This document shows, one piece after another, positions 7,599-15,319 of a stretch of 21,867 nt of DNA. The stretch comes from CAZTGZ01 sp044339595. GTDB taxonomy: Bacteria; Bacteroidota; Bacteroidia; NS11-12g; UBA9320. The notes below the pieces were generated by a model. The model was not told where the DNA came from, did not search any database, and worked only from the letters and a program-made list of their open reading frames with translations. The stretch covers positions 1 to 21,867 of the forward strand of contig JBIIVF010000027.1 in the NCBI GenBank assembly GCA_044339595.1, given 5' to 3'. The position numbers and the translations under genes are program-made. Within the stretch, counting starts at the first letter, position 1, and each line of letters begins with the position of its first letter.

Positions 7599-8945
7599 TT
7601 ATTCCTTACTCTTAATAATTCCTTTAACTTCTGCCATATTCACCACAGGCAGGAATTTGCTGAACAAGAAAAAGCATGTAAAAAACAAGCCGAATGTTCC
7701 AACAAAAATGCCTACTTCAACCCATGTTGGGTAGTACATAACCCAAGATGATGGTAAATAATCTCTATGCAGGGATGTAACGATAATTACAAATCGCTCA
7801 AACCACATTCCTATATTCACAACAATAGACATGATGAAAATGAACCATGGTGTAGTTCTGGCCCATTTGAACCAAAACACCTGTGGTGCCAACAAGTTAC
7901 AGCTCATCATGGTCCAATATGCCCACCAATAAGGACCGAATGCACGGTTAGCAAACGCATATTGTTCGTATTCAACGCCGGAATAGAAAGCGATAAAGAA
8001 CTCTGTCAGGTAAGCTAAACCTACCATAGAACCTGTAAGCATGATCACTTTGGTCATGGCCTCAAGGTGACCAACTGTGATGTAGTCCTCGAGCTTCATT
8101 ACACTTCTGGCGATTACCAACAGAGTCAGTACCATCCCAAATCCTGAGAAAATCGCACCCGCAACGAAATAGGGAGGAAAAATGGTTGTATGCCATCCCG
8201 GAATTACAGAAGTCGCAAAGTCCATAGATACGATGGTGTGCACAGAAAGTACCAACGGGGTAGAAATACCCGCCAGAATCAAGGACACAACCTCATAACG
8301 ATGCCAGGTTCTTGCAGAACCATTCCATCCCATGGCAAAAAATCCATACCAGAATTTTCTAGCCTTAGAAGTGGCTCTGTCTCTTACAGTAGCGATATCA
8401 GGAATTAAACCCAGATACCAAAACAGCAATGATACCGACAAATACGTTGAGATCGCAAATACGTCCCACAAAAGTGGTGAGTTAAAATTCACCCAAAGTG
8501 AGCCAAAAGCATTGGGCAACGGGAGAGGCCAAAAGCCTAACCATACGCGTCCCATGTGGAACAAAGGAAAAATTGCGGCGCAAAATACCGCGAAAATCGT
8601 CATCGCCTCTGCAGAACGGTTAATAGACATTCTCCATTTTTGACGAAACAAAAGCAAGATCGCAGAAATCAAAGTTCCTGCGTGTCCAATACCCACCCAA
8701 AATACGAAGTTGGTGATATCCCAAGCCCACATTACTGACTTGTTCACCCCCCAAGTTCCAATACCCGACATGGTCGTGTAAGCCAAGGTTCCACCGAGAA
8801 TCATAAGGCAGATAAAGGCCAGTGTAAAACCCATCCACCATTGCTTGGTAGGCGGATTTTCAATAGGCCTGCAAATGTCATTGCTTACATCGGCGTACTT
8901 TTTCTCACCGGTTACCAGCGGTTTTCTTATAGCTGCTTCAAACAT
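7599..8945 (-). CDS. actC: Alternative complex III subunit ActC, NrfD-type quinol-oxidising membrane protein
   Basis: ActC is the NrfD/PsrC-family membrane subunit. In structurally studied ACIII it holds the menaquinol site on the periplasmic side, next to the iron-sulfur clusters of ActB. The 448-residue protein has about ten hydrophobic helices. Family-typical stretches include NKSVMWAWDITNFVFWVGIGHAGT (split by helices), RQKWRMSINRSAEAM, FPLFHMGR, and HTIVSMDFA. The N-terminal soluble segment (to about residue 36) includes the ENPPTKQWW region before the first helix. It starts with ATG ten bases after actB and ends 19 bases before actD. ActF is its homologue within the same operon. Quinone-site residues cannot be assigned with certainty without alignment. 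Confidence 0.95.
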   Translation of the reverse strand: MFEAAIRKPLVTGEKKYADVSNDICRPIENPPTKQWWMGFTLAFICLMILGGTLAYTTMSGIGTWGVNKSVMWAWDITNFVFWVGIGHAGTLISAILLLFRQKWRMSINRSAEAMTIFAVFCAAIFPLFHMGRVWLGFWPLPLPNAFGSLWVNFNSPLLWDVFAISTYLSVSLLFWYLGLIPDIATVRDRATSKARKFWYGFFAMGWNGSARTWHRYEVVSLILAGISTPLVLSVHTIVSMDFATSVIPGWHTTIFPPYFVAGAIFSGFGMVLTLLVIARSVMKLEDYITVGHLEAMTKVIMLTGSMVGLAYLTEFFIAFYSGVEYEQYAFANRAFGPYWWAYWTMMSCNLLAPQVFWFKWARTTPWFIFIMSIVVNIGMWFERFVIIVTSLHRDYLPSSWVMYYPTWVEVGIFVGTFGLFFTCFFLFSKFLPVVNMAEVKGIIKSKE

Positions 8946-8955
8946 TGATTATTAA

Positions 8956-11900
8956 TTATGAATGTTTAGGATTTTTCTTTTTACTCTCGGTGTTTCTGAT
9001 TTTGGTCATATACACGATACTTGGCTTTACATCCAATTCTTCCAAAACGTGATAAGAGCGTTCATTTTTGTAAAGTTTGCTAATTTCACTATTCTGATCG
9101 TTCATATCACCAAATACGATAGCGCCGGATGGGCAAGTTCTCGCACAAGCGGTAACTACATCGCCATCTTTCATGGTGCGATTCTCTCTTTTTGCGGAAA
9201 GTTTTGCTGATTGGATATTCTGTATACAGAAACTGCATTTCTCCATCACTCCTCTGGTACGAACCGTAACATCCGGATTAATGACCATCTTACCTAAATC
9301 ATTGTTAAAATGGTAATCGAAATTGTCGTTATCGTTGTATCTGAACCAATTGAATCTTCTCACTTTATAAGGGCAGTTGTTTCCGCAATATTTGGTGCCA
9401 ATACAACGGTTGTAGGTCATTTGATTTAACCCTTCACTGCTATGGGTGGTGGCCAATACAGGACAAACCGTTTCGCAAGGAGCATGACCGCAATGTTGAC
9501 ATAACATTGGCATATGTACTACTTGCACGTTTTCATATGCATGATCTTTTTCAGCATCTGAAATTTTTTCAATCTGCTTCTCTTTTCCAATCATACCATT
9601 GGATGTTGGAAAGCTATAGTAGCGATCTATTCTAATCCAATGCATTTCTCTTCTGCGTCGAATCTCGGTACGTCCTACTACCGGCACATTGTTTTCAATG
9701 CTACAACTTACCACACAAGCACCGCAACCGGTGCATGCATTCAAGTCAATAGCCATGCCCCAATGATGTCCTTTAGAATAATCATATTCTTCCCACAATG
9801 AAACCAAATTATGGTGTTTCTTATTGGTTACATAGGGATCATCTTTATATTCACTGAGCGTTGCTTCGCGCACAATGTCACGACCTTCCATGGTCTGATG
9901 TGACTGTGTTTGTGCAAATTCGTAACCTGAACCGGTTTTTTCGATCTTCACACCTGAAGCGAGGTAACTTACCGAACCATTCTTAACGCTGGTGAACACA
10001 AATGCGTTCTTACCTAAATCTTTCAGATCATTGGTTACTGTATCTGCTACCTTTCTTCCGTATCCGATGGCAATACCTGCTGTTCCAATGGCTTGACCAG
10101 GTTGAACTAATACCGGCAATTGCTCAATGGATTGACCACCTACCGTCACTTTTACATAATCTCCTTGAACAAGAGACATTTTATCTGCATCCGATTTGCC
10201 GATGGTCAAATAATTATCATAACAAACTTTGGTCACAGGATCCGGCAATTCATGCACCCATGGGTTATTGGACCATGATCCATCTCTTGGACCAATTTTT
10301 TGATATAAAATCAGATCCATATCACCTGAGACAACCTGTGTAGCAGCAGTGGCAGCCGCGTTCAATAATAGGTTCATAGAAGGAACCGAAGGGGGTACCT
10401 CTCCTGTAACGAACAAACCATCGTGTATCGCTTTATCCCAATTGGGAGTAATGCCCGATACACAAACACTTTTCACAAAATTATAGGCGGCAGATTTATC
10501 GCCATCTGCAACCGGCTTTTTACCTGCCCATGTCAACAAACTTTCAAAAGACTGACGGGTATTGAAAACGTTGCTGATGGTTGGCTGTGAGAATACATAA
10601 TGACCTTTCTGTGGTTCCAGAATATCCCATGACTCCAAGAAATGGCTATCAGGAGCAACAAAACCTGCCACTGAAGAAGTCTCATCAGGCCCATTAGCGG
10701 TTGAAACAACCAATGAGGCTTTTTTAAGACCACCTTTCAGCTTATCCGCATTGTGATAGGAATAAACCGGGTTACAATTCAGGAATAAAACACCCTTAAT
10801 GCTACCTCCATCCAAATCTGAAACAAAACTGTCAAAAGCCTGCTCATCGAAGGATGAAATATTGCTGTGGTTATCTAAATCGATGGTGCTGCCATAATTC
10901 TGCAACATGGCATTGATTCCGTTGATTAAGGTCTGAATATTGGTGTCGTTAGATTTAGAGATAACCAATGATTGACCTTTGGTTTTCCACAAATCTGCTG
11001 CTGCATGTTGAATAGCATCTCCGGCCAATTCTTGAGATGCAGTAACGGCTAATGGTGATGCACCGGCCAATGCTGCAATTTTATTATAAAGCGTAGCGAT
11101 ATAAATGCCTTCCTTTGATTCGCGCATTGGAACACGGATATCGGCATTTGATCCGGTAAGACTCATAAGTGATTCAAACTGGATGTGTCTAGACATATCG
11201 CCGGAAGAAGGAATTCTGTTTTTCCTGTATTCTCTCGAAAATCTAACAGGGGCAATCCATGTACCCAAGAAATCGGCTCCAAAACTTACAATTACTTTGG
11301 CTTTATCAAATTTGTAATTAGGTACGACTCTCTTACCAAATGACGCTGCATTGGCGTTTAAGATACCGCTGTAAGATACGGACTCATAAACTACATGCTT
11401 TGCGGTGGGGTATTTTTCAGTAAAAGAAGCAATGGCCGCTTTCATCACCGGACTGGTAGTAGTGCGCGACACAATTCGCACAGCGCCACCTGAAGCTGCA
11501 ATAACGTTCAGTTTAGAAATGATAGCCTGATCAATCTTAGACCAATCTTCTTCATCTTTACCACCGTTTTGAGGGTTTTTATAACGGGTGGTATCATATA
11601 ATGAAAGGATACTCGCTTGCCCTGTAGCACACAATCCTCCTCCTGATATGGAAGAAGAATCATTGCCTTCTAATTTAATAGGCCTTCCTTCTCTTACTTT
11701 CACAAGAATCGGGAAACCTTCATTATACATTCCCAAATTGGATGCATAATACAAAGGCACACCAGGTGTAACGTTCTCAGGTTTTACGATATAAGGAATA
11801 GCATATTTCACAGGAGCCTTGTTACAGGCTGCTAATGATACTGCTGCTACACTGAAGCCGAAAAACTTGAGAAAATCTCTTCGATTCGAATTAAAGGCAA

Positions 11901-12024
11901 ATTCGCCGTTAAAGGCTTCTTCCATGGGCAGGCCTTCAGAAAACTCGTTTTTCTTTGACTCAAGAAAAGCGACATCTTGATTCAGCTCTTCTAATCCTTT
12001 CCAGTATTGATTCTTGCTTGGCAT
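8956..12024 (-). CDS. actB: Alternative complex III subunit ActB, fused molybdopterin-oxidoreductase-like and iron-sulfur protein
   Basis: ActB is the large periplasmic iron-sulfur subunit of ACIII. The 1022-residue protein joins an N-terminal domain resembling molybdopterin oxidoreductases, which in ACIII binds no molybdenum, to a C-terminal ferredoxin-like domain. An internal twin-arginine motif NRRDFLKFFG (residues 47-56) is followed by a hydrophobic stretch and SLAAC (Cys67). This gives the 'TAT-variant' signal of this family plus a possible lipidation site. The C-terminal part has four cysteine groups: ACTGCGACVVSC from residue 764, CQHCGHAPCETVCP, CIGTKYCGNNCP, and KCSFC with ACARTCP. 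These are ligands for [4Fe-4S]/[3Fe-4S] clusters that connect quinol oxidation in ActC to the haems of ActA. It lies 35 bases after actA and ten bases before actC. Domain content and order are typical and no key cysteine is obviously missing. Confidence 0.96.
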   Translation of the reverse strand: MPSKNQYWKGLEELNQDVAFLESKKNEFSEGLPMEEAFNGEFAFNSNRRDFLKFFGFSVAAVSLAACNKAPVKYAIPYIVKPENVTPGVPLYYASNLGMYNEGFPILVKVREGRPIKLEGNDSSSISGGGLCATGQASILSLYDTTRYKNPQNGGKDEEDWSKIDQAIISKLNVIAASGGAVRIVSRTTTSPVMKAAIASFTEKYPTAKHVVYESVSYSGILNANAASFGKRVVPNYKFDKAKVIVSFGADFLGTWIAPVRFSREYRKNRIPSSGDMSRHIQFESLMSLTGSNADIRVPMRESKEGIYIATLYNKIAALAGASPLAVTASQELAGDAIQHAAADLWKTKGQSLVISKSNDTNIQTLINGINAMLQNYGSTIDLDNHSNISSFDEQAFDSFVSDLDGGSIKGVLFLNCNPVYSYHNADKLKGGLKKASLVVSTANGPDETSSVAGFVAPDSHFLESWDILEPQKGHYVFSQPTISNVFNTRQSFESLLTWAGKKPVADGDKSAAYNFVKSVCVSGITPNWDKAIHDGLFVTGEVPPSVPSMNLLLNAAATAATQVVSGDMDLILYQKIGPRDGSWSNNPWVHELPDPVTKVCYDNYLTIGKSDADKMSLVQGDYVKVTVGGQSIEQLPVLVQPGQAIGTAGIAIGYGRKVADTVTNDLKDLGKNAFVFTSVKNGSVSYLASGVKIEKTGSGYEFAQTQSHQTMEGRDIVREATLSEYKDDPYVTNKKHHNLVSLWEEYDYSKGHHWGMAIDLNACTGCGACVVSCSIENNVPVVGRTEIRRRREMHWIRIDRYYSFPTSNGMIGKEKQIEKISDAEKDHAYENVQVVHMPMLCQHCGHAPCETVCPVLATTHSSEGLNQMTYNRCIGTKYCGNNCPYKVRRFNWFRYNDNDNFDYHFNNDLGKMVINPDVTVRTRGVMEKCSFCIQNIQSAKLSAKRENRTMKDGDVVTACARTCPSGAIVFGDMNDQNSEISKLYKNERSYHVLEELDVKPSIVYMTKIRNTESKKKNPKHS

Positions 12025-12059
12025 TTATACAATATTGATTATTCGGTATAACTTAAATT

Positions 12060-12965
12060 TTAATAATGACATTTACCGCACTCCAATCCGCCGTTGTCTG
12101 CTACCGTAACGTGGTATTTGCCTTCTTTGCGGGAATGTTCCTTGATTTCAGCATAGTATTCATTCTTCAAATCAATACCTCTTTCCCTATGACAATTAAT
12201 ACACCATCCCATTTGAAGATTGGAATGCTGATACACTTTATCCATTTCCTGAACCGGACCATGACAGGTTTGACACTCCAAACCACCCACTTTCACATGT
12301 TGAGAGTGATTAAAATAAGATAAATCAGGCAAATTGTGGATTCGAACCCATTCAACCGGCTTCTGCTCTGCACCTGCAATATATTCTCTCTTTGAACCAT
12401 CAAAACCAATGGCGTCGTAAATCTTTTGAATCTCAGGAGAAATTTTACCATTGTATTTCTCTGTAGCCTGCACATATTTATGGCAATTCATACAAGTATT
12501 CAAAGAAGGAATGCTGGCCTGCTTACTTTTATCTGCGGTGCTGTGGCAATATTTACAATCTAATTCTAATGCGCCGGCATGAAGTTTGTGTGAAAAATTA
12601 ATGGGTTGAGTAGGCGCATAATCTTGCTGAACTCCTACTTCCTTGATTCCGAATTTAAAACCCCATGCTCCCAAAACCAACACCAAACCGGTAGCGACTA
12701 TTAAAGTAACAATGGTGGGATTCCATTTTGAAACAATCGGTTTGATTTTCCGGTCATAAAAAGAAGGCTCAACCATATCAGGTTGTTTTTCCTTTATTAA
12801 ACCGGAGAGGTTGCGTGATATTCCGTAAAGCAGTCCTGCAATCAGAATTAACACTCCACTTAAAACAATCACTGCGGTTAAGGTTGAACCCGAATAGAAG
12901 CCGGACGATTGTCCGAAAACTATCAATGGAAGACTTAACATACTGACAAAGAAAAATCTCTTCAT
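12060..12965 (-). CDS. actA: Alternative complex III subunit ActA, pentaheme cytochrome c
   Basis: ActA is the membrane-anchored multiheme cytochrome of ACIII that relays electrons from the ActB clusters. The 301-residue protein has five CXXCH haem c motifs: CKYCH (from residue 137), CMNCH (158), CQTCH (231), CINCH (255) and CGKCH (296). Paired SHKLHAG and NHSQHVK histidines could be distal ligands. An N-terminal signal-like segment ends near GQSSG. Hydrophobic helices follow at about 29-48 and 84-102, with the haem domain in the periplasm. The last motif is only one residue from the C-terminus, which is compact but leaves the haem site complete. It is the first gene of the operon. A TATATTTG box stands 41 bases upstream of its ATG, and a 9-bp inverted repeat lies farther upstream. 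Confidence 0.95.
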   Translation of the reverse strand: MKRFFFVSMLSLPLIVFGQSSGFYSGSTLTAVIVLSGVLILIAGLLYGISRNLSGLIKEKQPDMVEPSFYDRKIKPIVSKWNPTIVTLIVATGLVLVLGAWGFKFGIKEVGVQQDYAPTQPINFSHKLHAGALELDCKYCHSTADKSKQASIPSLNTCMNCHKYVQATEKYNGKISPEIQKIYDAIGFDGSKREYIAGAEQKPVEWVRIHNLPDLSYFNHSQHVKVGGLECQTCHGPVQEMDKVYQHSNLQMGWCINCHRERGIDLKNEYYAEIKEHSRKEGKYHVTVADNGGLECGKCHY

Positions 12966-13006
12966 AAATCTGATATCAAAATGACATAGGTATGCCTAAG
13001 GCGGTG

Positions 13007-13014
13007 CAAATATA
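13007..13014 (-). promoter_or_regulatory. Putative -7 box of the act operon promoter
   Basis: The minus strand reads TATATTTG followed by C, an exact TAnnTTTG match, 41 bases before the actA ATG and in the only gap upstream of the operon. No good -33 TTG is spaced correctly. Best candidate for transcription of all six act genes. Confidence 0.55.
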
Positions 13015-13058
13015 ACAATCAAAGATGCGCGCGAAGGTTGAAAATATACACACCTCTC

Positions 13059-13079
13059 AATTTAGATTTCATCTAAATT
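13059..13079. repeat. Perfect 9-bp inverted repeat upstream of the act promoter
   Basis: AATTTAGAT and ATCTAAATT are separated by TTC. The repeat lies 44 bases upstream of the act -7 box and 62 bases past the phoH stop. It could be an operator for act or an AT-rich hairpin ending phoH; no T-run follows directly, which argues against a normal terminator. Confidence 0.6.
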
Positions 13080-13140
13080 ATACACTCAATGTTCTGATAT
13101 TTAAACCATTACATTCTTTACAATTTTTGATTTTTCCACC

Positions 13141-14103
13141 CTATTCGGGCATATGTTCCAGGTTATCTTTTTCATAAGCCTTGATGATTTCCTTCACAAG
13201 ACGGTGTCGCACCACATCTTGGATATCAAGCTCGACCATTTCTATTCCTTTTATTCCCTTCAGAAGTCGAACGGCTCGCCGAAGGCCGGACCGCTGAGCT
13301 TTGGGCAAATCTACCTGTGTAAGATCACCTGTTATGATAATCTTTGCATGAGGCCCCATTCTGGTCAAGAACATTTTAAGTTGCATATCTGTGGCATTCT
13401 GCGCCTCATCGAGAATAATAAAACAATTGTCTAACGTTCTTCCTCTCATAAATGCCATCGGAGCCAACTCAATCGTCCCATTTTCAAGATATTTAGAATA
13501 CTTTTCAGGAGGAATCATATCTTGTAATGAATCATACAGTGGCCTGAGATAAGGATCTATTTTCTCCTTCATATCTCCGGGCAAAAAACCCAGATTTTCC
13601 CCTGCCTCTACAGCCGGTCTAGCCAATATAATGCGTTTAATCTCCTTGTTTTTTAATGCCCTCACGGCAATAGCTACCGCAGTATAAGTCTTTCCTGTTC
13701 CGGCAGGCCCAAGGGCGAAAACGATATCATTGTTCTCAACAACCTCTACCATCTTTATTTGATTCGGTGTACGTGCTCGAATCATTTTGCCATTCGGTCC
13801 ATACACAAGTACATTTTTATCCTCCGTACTATCCGATCGAGTAATGTCCAAACTCCTATCCATCAAATCAATAGCTTCTTCAAATGAAAAATGTGGATTC
13901 CCTTTGAGTCGAATGACAAGCTCTTCTACCGTCTTTTCAAATAGTTCAAGATCGGCTTGTGTGCCTTGAGCCTTTATTTCATTTCCTCTGGATGAAATCT
14001 TCAACATCGGGAATTTCCGCTTTAAATATGGAATGGCAGCTTTTTCTGCTGAAAAGAACGTGGCCGGATTTACCGTATCAATAACAAATATTTTTTCTAT
14101 CAA
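13141..14103 (-). CDS. phoH: PhoH family protein (cytoplasmic P-loop NTPase)
   Basis: PhoH/YbeZ proteins are P-loop ATPases of the helicase superfamily-1 type, linked in other bacteria to RNA metabolism and ribosome maturation together with YbeY. The 320-residue protein has the usual layout. The N-terminal KH-like segment contains RGNEIKAQG. Then come the Walker A motif GPAGTGKT (about residue 130), ILARPAVEAGE, GFLPGDMKEK, the Walker B-type motif FIILDEAQN (about 228-236), LTRMG, ITGDLTQVDLP, and VVRHRLVKEIIKAYE near the end. The only reasonable start is TTG at 14103: an in-frame TAA lies just upstream and the next ATG is over 30 codons in. A TAATTTTG box lies 41 bases before this TTG. No ybeY or ybeX is adjacent; the gene stands alone and diverges from the SAM hydrolase-like gene. 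Confidence 0.94.
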   Translation of the reverse strand: MIEKIFVIDTVNPATFFSAEKAAIPYLKRKFPMLKISSRGNEIKAQGTQADLELFEKTVEELVIRLKGNPHFSFEEAIDLMDRSLDITRSDSTEDKNVLVYGPNGKMIRARTPNQIKMVEVVENNDIVFALGPAGTGKTYTAVAIAVRALKNKEIKRIILARPAVEAGENLGFLPGDMKEKIDPYLRPLYDSLQDMIPPEKYSKYLENGTIELAPMAFMRGRTLDNCFIILDEAQNATDMQLKMFLTRMGPHAKIIITGDLTQVDLPKAQRSGLRRAVRLLKGIKGIEMVELDIQDVVRHRLVKEIIKAYEKDNLEHMPE

Positions 14104-14144
14104 TGGCTTTTATGATTTAAATTCCCTTTGAATTTCAGATCGCT

Positions 14145-14152
14145 CAAAATTA
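14145..14152 (-). promoter_or_regulatory. Putative -7 box of phoH
   Basis: The minus strand reads TAATTTTG, matching TAnnTTTG, 41 bases before the phoH start. It is next to the inverted repeat at 14154-14177, so binding there would cover the promoter. Confidence 0.45.
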
Positions 14153-14153
14153 G

Positions 14154-14177
14154 GAATTAATATCATCAAATTAATTC
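14154..14177. repeat. 8-bp inverted repeat in the phoH / SAM-hydrolase-like divergent region
   Basis: GAATTAAT (14154-14161) and ATTAATTC (14170-14177) are perfect inverted copies with an 8-base spacer. They lie immediately upstream of the phoH -7 box in a 133-base divergent region, the geometry of a dimeric regulator site. AT-rich sequence makes chance occurrence possible. Confidence 0.5.
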
Positions 14178-14236
14178 AGCTTTCCGCATGAAAATCGTGG
14201 GATTAGCATTTTTTTTGCAAAATCAACTTAGATCCA

Positions 14237-15007
14237 TTGAATATCATCACCCTAACATCTGATTACGGAATCGGTTCACATTACGCTTCAATGATGAAGG
14301 GAAAATTATCCAGTATTTTTTCGGATATCACATTGGTTGAAATTACGGATCGCCATGAATCCTTTGACATCATTGAAAGCAGCTACATATTCAATTTGAT
14401 TAAATCTAACTTTCCGTCGGACACTTTACACGTATTTATGGTAAATACAGCCGATGCAATGAATGGGCATCTTCTGTTTGCCAAAAATGAACATACGTCC
14501 GTTCTATTGCCCGACAATGGTTCAATTTCTATGATTTTTGAAGAATCTACTCCTGATGTATTTCTATTTGATCATTCTTTGTTTTCAGAACAAGAAGATT
14601 GGGAGGTTGCCTCGGAAGCGGTCTTGAGTTTGTTCAAATCGAATGACCAATCCGACCAAAGATTTATAAAGTTCGACGACTATCAACGTAAAAACCTGAT
14701 TCGACCCGTTATGAATGAATCAAAACTTACTGGTACCGTCATGTTTAACGATAGTCTAGGCCATGCCCATACCAATATTCATGTAAGCATTTTTGAATCC
14801 TTCATTAAACAGCATCGATTCAGAATACTTTTAAGTCGACATGAATGGGTAGAAAATATTCACCAGACTATTACAGAGGTTCGGGATGGTGAACCTTTTG
14901 CTGCTTTCAATAATCGAGGCTACCTATATATAGGAGTTAAAAAAGGGAAGTCGAACCAATTGATGAACCTTAATAAATCACGCGCTATCCGCATCGAATT
15001 GATATGA
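14237..15007 (+). CDS. SAM hydroxide adenosyltransferase / SAM-dependent halogenase-fold protein (DUF62) with altered active site
   Basis: The 256-residue protein belongs to the DUF62 fold, whose members split SAM to adenosine and methionine or halogenate it. The N-terminal domain has the family start NIITLTSDYG, MMKGKLSSI, VEITDRHESFDI, and the LLPDNGSISMIF region. The C-terminal domain has GTVMFNDSLGHAHTNIHVSI, GEPFAAFNNRGYLYIGVKKG and ends in RIELI. Odd points: the DPGVGxxR loop of active enzymes reads NTADAMNG here, so both the Asp and the Arg of the proposed Asp-Arg-His triad are gone. The usual HGRD segment is not visible either. It starts with TTG; the family-typical N-terminus fits this start and no in-frame ATG is available. 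Its TGA overlaps the ATG of the next gene. Fold assignment is confident; enzymatic activity is doubtful. Confidence 0.82.
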   Translation: MNIITLTSDYGIGSHYASMMKGKLSSIFSDITLVEITDRHESFDIIESSYIFNLIKSNFPSDTLHVFMVNTADAMNGHLLFAKNEHTSVLLPDNGSISMIFEESTPDVFLFDHSLFSEQEDWEVASEAVLSLFKSNDQSDQRFIKFDDYQRKNLIRPVMNESKLTGTVMFNDSLGHAHTNIHVSIFESFIKQHRFRILLSRHEWVENIHQTITEVRDGEPFAAFNNRGYLYIGVKKGKSNQLMNLNKSRAIRIELI

Positions 15008-15309
15008 TAACTAGAATAGTCAAGATGAATTTCAGACCTGATTGTATCGAAGATTTTAAAATTCTCTTTGATCTGGTCAAAGTTCAAATATCTACTTTCC
15101 CGGGTTGCCGTTCTCTTACCATGCTTCAAGACAAGCATTTACCACAAACGTTCTTTACGTATAGTATATGGGATGATGAAAAGGCACTTGATAATTACAG
15201 GAATTCAGATTTATTTGCCGAAACTTGGCAAAAAACTAAAATTCTGTTCGAATCAAAAGCTTTAGCCTGGACCACACATGAATTGTATAACCAAAATCGA
15301 GCGCATTAA
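15004..15309 (+). CDS. Small ABM-fold protein (antibiotic biosynthesis monooxygenase-like)
   Basis: This 101-residue protein has the dimeric alpha-beta barrel (ABM) pattern. A first strand MITRIVKMNF is followed by helix CIEDFKILFDLVK, then PGCRSLTMLQD, the FFTYSIWDDEKALDNYRNSDLF segment (split here by strand and helix), and a last helix ending SKALAWTTHEL. Family members act as quinol monooxygenases, haem-degrading enzymes or cofactor-free oxygenases, and many have no known substrate. No specific catalytic set can be recognised here. Its ATG overlaps the preceding stop (ATGA), which implies translational coupling with the SAM hydrolase-like gene, and the CAP-domain gene follows after ten bases. 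Confidence 0.75.
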   Translation: MITRIVKMNFRPDCIEDFKILFDLVKVQISTFPGCRSLTMLQDKHLPQTFFTYSIWDDEKALDNYRNSDLFAETWQKTKILFESKALAWTTHELYNQNRAH

Positions 15310-15319
15310 TAATTTAACT

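Noticed and set aside
14204..14218. Promoter box TTAGCATTTTTTTTG before the SAM hydrolase-like gene
   Set aside because: The TA and TTTG parts are not correctly spaced, so the match is not better than expected in AT-rich sequence.
14188..14262. Out-of-frame 24-codon ORF starting at ATG 14188 and overlapping the start of the SAM hydrolase-like gene
   Set aside because: It could be a leader peptide, or a slip in the 8-T run could join it to the gene, but the family N-terminus fits the TTG at 14237 without any extension.
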